From assembly GCA_964408785.1 (NCBI GenBank), contig CAYPAS010000023.1:1-10978 (forward strand): a DNA stretch of 10,978 bases, given 5' to 3'. Below are positions 7,878-10,978 of the stretch, piece by piece. The DNA is from UBA12465 sp964408785. Lineage in GTDB: Bacteria; Patescibacteriota; Patescibacteriia; Patescibacteriales; UBA12465. A program made the position numbers and the translations under genes. The stretch's first letter is position 1, and each line of letters begins with the position of its first letter. Below the pieces are notes generated by a model. The model ran no database searches. It was not told where the DNA came from and saw nothing but the letters and a program-made list of their open reading frames with translations.

Positions 7878-10800
7878 GCGGCGAACGTTAGCGCCTTGGT
7901 TACCGCTATATTCACGGCAACCATTTTCTGAAGCACGGCAAGATTCGCCTTCACCCGGAATCGCTTGATAGACACAAGCTTGACTATCTTCATTCCAAAG
8001 GCCACCGTTCAGACAGACAAAACAATGACTAGAAGACGCCTCCCAATGTTTATCGCTTCCCTGACAAGCCGCCGCCGAAAGAATAGTCTTGTCGATATTC
8101 TGACTGCTTAAGCGATAAGGGTGACAGTTATCAGAGCAGCTAATAGTCCTGGTTAAAAGATGATAAGAAATCTGACCGGCAGTATTATAGAACTGGTGGC
8201 AATCTGAATTATATCTAGGATCATCGGTCGGTAATGAGAAAATCGCCTCATTACATTCAGCGGCATCGTTGGAAGTAACAACTATCTGCCCGGAGGAGTT
8301 TTTCTTTAAATTATAAGATTTGAGCTGAGGGCCGCTTTCTTCGGTTTCCCAGGAATAAAAGACGCCGCAAAGAGAATCATCCGGCTTAATGCACTGCCGC
8401 AAGGAAGAATAATATTCCCGGCCTTCGCCGCCAGCGGAGACTTCATCAAGGTTAGTAAATTCATTACAACCGACCGAGGCGGCACTGCACTTCTGGCTAT
8501 TTTTGGGAATAATATTTTCTGAATCAAGCGAATTAAAATAAGTACCACGCACAACATAGGAATCGTAACCCAAACACTTAGAAGAACAGTAGTCGGAATT
8601 AACAGCGCGGGCGGTAACACTGGAATTATCGCCGGCTGAAGTGTAAATATTGCAACCAACCTCTTCTTTGTTACATTTTCTCGCGTAAGAATAACAAGCT
8701 GCCGGAGCATTGGTCTTAAAGGAATAATCCTTGGGACTGCTATTAAGATTGCGGTAACAGGAAGATTCCAAATAATCAGGTAAAAGTTTTTCATAAATCC
8801 GGCCGCTACCGCTTGGCAAATAAGCATAATTCGAATAATTAGTCGGGAAATTACTAATTTCAAACTTTATATCTTTAACATAATAAACCAGGTCGGTAGC
8901 TGATGATTCTCCAATAATACGGAAACTGGGCTCACCAAAAGACCCATCAGCCAAACGAGTAACACTTAAGCGTTGCCAAGAACCCAACTGATTACTAGAT
9001 TCGACGGCAGTATCGCCAGAACCAATAATAAGAGAAATTTTATCTCCAGACATCAAAAAAACATCAGCGCTTAAGGTATAAGAATAACCGGAAATTAACT
9101 GCAGATTCTTAGGCAGCAAAGAATGACTATTATCGGAGTACAAACCGCCATAAACAGTATCAGAATCCGGATCGATATAAAATTTTATAGCCTTACCCTG
9201 ACCGCCACCCGGTTCACTATTAACATCGACGATAGTAGCCTCCTCTTCCATGGAATTGCCATTCCAATAAATTGGCCAATCATTAAGTTTTCCCTGCTTA
9301 TCGCGATCTCCAATTTTATCATTAGAAAAACTGGCGCTCATCACTAAATTAGCACCCCAAGTCGGTTTTAGGCGGACAAGTTCGTGGCAAGAAGCATTTT
9401 CTCCGCTGCAGGATTTTAGCTGGCTGTTGTAGTAATAAGGGTAAGCATCGCTCCAGCTAATCTTAGACGTCGAGGCGTTATAAGTTCCGCCCCAAGAATA
9501 TTGAGTACAACCGGCATTATCAGCATTACAATTGCCGTAATCTATAGTATTTTTTAAATAGGAAACATCGGCACCGCGCGAGCTAGTAAACGATTGACAG
9601 CTATTATAAATAGCCGGACAAGAATTGGAAGAAAAATTCCAAGTACGTTTTTCGCTATTACAGTAGCCATAGAGCTCGCAAGAACCATCAGAGCGTTCCT
9701 TGATGCAAGTCTGATTATCAGCGCAATATCCATCTGCACGACTCAAAGACAAAGAGCTGGGCGTATAATTTTCATCCTTACCGCTGGAAGGAATTATTGA
9801 TTGGCTGAGAATTTGACTACCGACACCTTCTTTGCGGCAATAATTAAGAGGTGATTTCAAAACCCAATTAGGGTCTATAAGGTTGCGACACCAAGATTGA
9901 TCAGAGACATTAAAACCGTTGCTGTATTCTTGATAATCATCGCTATCGCTAAAACAGGAAATCAAATCCAAAAGAGTGGCTTGGCGAGGCGAAGAAGATG
10001 AAGATATTTTTTGTGCTGCTTCTTCCCAGCCTAAAGGCAAGATACGATATTTACGCAAAATAGAAATATTGCGCAAGGTATAAGCATTTTTATAATTAGA
10101 TTGTTTATCAGCACTTATCAGCCAAGAGGAATTAAGATAACCGCCATCAATCGCCTCTTTAACTGTTAATTTATTGCTTATTGCTTGAGCAAAACGATCA
10201 TCGATAACGCATTCATCGGGGCCAGGATTATTTTGATTAAGACAAATAGATAATTTAGCAATAGCATCGTAATCCGCCTGAGTATCAAAACGTAATTGCA
10301 GTAAAGAAGTTGTCTGCTTCTGCAGAGACTTCTCGCCGTATTCATAAGAAGGATCCGCTTCGTAAGAAATCGAAGTATTACGCTTAGCACTGGAAGATTT
10401 TTCCCCCAAATGACTTAAAAGATTGTTAAGAGAGGCAATATAGAGCTGATTCAAAAAGACATTGGCGGCATCAACTAAAATATCACCGGTAGTTTTTCCT
10501 AAAGCTTGCTGACGAATCTCCGAAGCTTCATTCATTCTTCTTTGGGCTTCACCCGGAACCCCCTCTATTTCTCCGGCGATATTCCTGACATCTAGCCAGC
10601 CGCCGCTAGTATTATAGCCAGTCTCACCAAGACTGACGCTAGTGGCAATTTTTCCAATCATATCGGAACGAGCCATCATGTAGATACCTAAGTCATTAGC
10701 ACTGGGATCAAAAATGTTATTAAAAATATTTAAAAAATTTGGATTTTTAAAATCACCATATTTCTTAGATAGATCATCACCCCATTCCTCCCAACTCTTG

Positions 10801-10978
10801 ATCATCTGCGAGGCACTGCAGTTAGGCGCGGCAGGGCGCTGATATTGAACCAAACCCAAACCAATGCGGACCTTAGCTTCAATTGAAGAAGGAGCACAAA
10901 CATTAAATGATGGTGTGCTTTTTACGGTTCTAGAAGAATCTTTCTTTAAATTAGAAGCACAATCAGTGGCTGTTTTAT
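7740..10978 (-). CDS. Giant cysteine-rich surface/secreted protein, N-terminal portion (5' end outside window; ends at in-frame TAA)
   Basis: The frame is open to the right window edge. A TTG at 10859-10857 could be called as a start, but the frame continues upstream for at least 39 more codons with protein-like content (including Cys), so the true start and any signal peptide lie beyond base 10978. Numbering from the TTG, residues 100-152 look helical and amphipathic. From about 300 onward the protein is rich in Cys, Ser, Asn and Tyr. C-x5-G-C motifs sit at 444-451, 729-736, 791-798 and 974-981, with a C-x5-S-C variant at 484-491. Residues 503-668 resemble a carbohydrate-binding-type jelly-roll (opening NLVMSASF, later GSWQRLSV). 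A second such domain begins at 995 (LFISDFEDGLDNW) and is cut by the TAA. No catalytic motif is visible. Cys density suggests an oxidising extracellular location, probably for adhesion or a surface structure; that role is inferred. It is best read as one gene with 3432-7739. Confidence 0.85.
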   Translation of the reverse strand, partial: KTATDCASNLKKDSSRTVKSTPSFNVCAPSSIEAKVRIGLGLVQYQRPAAPNCSASQMIKSWEEWGDDLSKKYGDFKNPNFLNIFNNIFDPSANDLGIYMMARSDMIGKIATSVSLGETGYNTSGGWLDVRNIAGEIEGVPGEAQRRMNEASEIRQQALGKTTGDILVDAANVFLNQLYIASLNNLLSHLGEKSSSAKRNTSISYEADPSYEYGEKSLQKQTTSLLQLRFDTQADYDAIAKLSICLNQNNPGPDECVIDDRFAQAISNKLTVKEAIDGGYLNSSWLISADKQSNYKNAYTLRNISILRKYRILPLGWEEAAQKISSSSSPRQATLLDLISCFSDSDDYQEYSNGFNVSDQSWCRNLIDPNWVLKSPLNYCRKEGVGSQILSQSIIPSSGKDENYTPSSLSLSRADGYCADNQTCIKERSDGSCELYGYCNSEKRTWNFSSNSCPAIYNSCQSFTSSRGADVSYLKNTIDYGNCNADNAGCTQYSWGGTYNASTSKISWSDAYPYYYNSQLKSCSGENASCHELVRLKPTWGANLVMSASFSNDKIGDRDKQGKLNDWPIYWNGNSMEEEATIVDVNSEPGGGQGKAIKFYIDPDSDTVYGGLYSDNSHSLLPKNLQLISGYSYTLSADVFLMSGDKISLIIGSGDTAVESSNQLGSWQRLSVTRLADGSFGEPSFRIIGESSATDLVYYVKDIKFEISNFPTNYSNYAYLPSGSGRIYEKLLPDYLESSCYRNLNSSPKDYSFKTNAPAACYSYARKCNKEEVGCNIYTSAGDNSSVTARAVNSDYCSSKCLGYDSYVVRGTYFNSLDSENIIPKNSQKCSAASVGCNEFTNLDEVSAGGEGREYYSSLRQCIKPDDSLCGVFYSWETEESGPQLKSYNLKKNSSGQIVVTSNDAAECNEAIFSLPTDDPRYNSDCHQFYNTAGQISYHLLTRTISCSDNCHPYRLSSQNIDKTILSAAACQGSDKHWEASSSHCFVCLNGGLWNEDSQACVYQAIPGEGESCRASENGCREYSGNQGANVRRLFISDFEDGLDNWSSICSGGVSQSVVSSEKEGHSLYYEGGGTASC
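8856..9353 (-). other. Jelly-roll (carbohydrate-binding-like) domain 1 of the giant protein
   Basis: The segment opens with GANLVMSASFSND and carries alternating hydrophobic strands: KAIKFYI, SYTLSADVFL, KISLIIGSG, then GSWQRLSVTRL and a closing DIKFEI. This is the usual strand order of CBM4/9-type or lamin-like beta-sandwich domains, where an N-L-V-x-N/S-x-x-F start and a G-x-W-x-x-L/V centre recur. The assignment is by pattern only; ligand residues cannot be judged. Confidence 0.6.

Larger units (their letters stand above)
6612..9530 (-). repeat. Dispersed C-x5-G-C peptide motif, eight copies across both parts of the giant gene
   Basis: Exact C-x5-G-C copies lie at 9507-9530, 8652-8675, 8466-8489, 7917-7940, 7236-7259, 7059-7082, 6942-6965 and 6612-6635. 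Most are followed by an acidic or polar residue and then an aromatic (for example GCNEF, GCREY, GCTEY). Looser relatives are CSGENASC, CKEINFDNGC and CASWYDC. Spacing is irregular (about 39 to 285 codons), and the DNA itself is not conserved, so this is an old protein-level repeat rather than a recent DNA duplication. Equal motif density on both sides of the TAA supports a single ancestral protein. Confidence 0.75.

Noticed and set aside
8306..8863. 185-codon minus-strand frame inside the giant gene
   Set aside because: It lies in another frame of a clearly coding region, and its composition is that of a shadow frame. The covering frame carries C-x5-G-C motifs and domain structure.
10857..10859. 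TTG as the true start of the upstream part
   Set aside because: The same frame stays open to the window edge with protein-like codons, and a secreted protein of this kind should have a signal peptide, which is not seen after this TTG.
3432..10978. Alternative genetic code (TGA as glycine, as in some Patescibacteria)
   Set aside because: The long genes contain no in-frame TGA and the channel gene ends in TGA after a natural-looking charged tail; the interrupting codon is TAA, not TGA.

Overview
The window carries one gene cluster read entirely from the minus strand, so gene order runs from base 10978 down to base 1. DNA is AT-rich (about 40% GC by eye). Genes are packed with 7-50 base gaps, and no clear Shine-Dalgarno sequence precedes the visible starts. 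TAA, TAG and TGA each end an open frame here, so the standard bacterial code fits. A very large, cysteine-rich, adhesin-like protein with no recognisable enzyme domain, followed directly by a polytopic TrbL/VirB6-type membrane protein, is a layout I associate from general knowledge with Patescibacteria (Candidate Phyla Radiation, for example Parcubacteria-like lineages). That assignment is inference; there is no rRNA or marker gene here to prove it.

Layout in transcription order. (1) 10978-3432: a giant secreted or surface-type protein. Its start lies beyond the right edge. A single in-frame TAA at 7742-7740 divides it into 7740-10978 and 3432-7739, but the reading frame and the protein fold continue across the stop. 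Read through, the visible part is about 2,510 residues. It holds a helical N-terminal region, at least eight copies of a C-x5-G-C motif, four stretches that look like carbohydrate-binding-type beta-sandwich (jelly-roll) domains, EF-hand-like calcium loops, a compact cysteine cluster and a C-terminal PKD-like domain. (2) 3424-2771: a 217-residue protein with a strongly acidic N-terminus and two membrane segments. (3) 2755-290: an 821-residue protein with a TrbL/VirB6-like membrane domain and a long charged tail. (4) 240-1: the first 80 residues of a small helical protein that runs off the left edge.

Working model (inference): VirB6/TrbL proteins form the inner-membrane channel of type IV secretion systems. 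The 217-residue protein may be an accessory membrane subunit. The giant protein looks like an extracellular, disulfide- and calcium-stabilised attachment protein that could be exported or displayed by this machinery. The stop codon in the giant gene is the most unusual point: nonsense mutation, base-call or assembly error, or readthrough. No RNA genes, CRISPR arrays, insertion sequences or convincing terminators were seen. No intergenic gap exceeds 50 bases.
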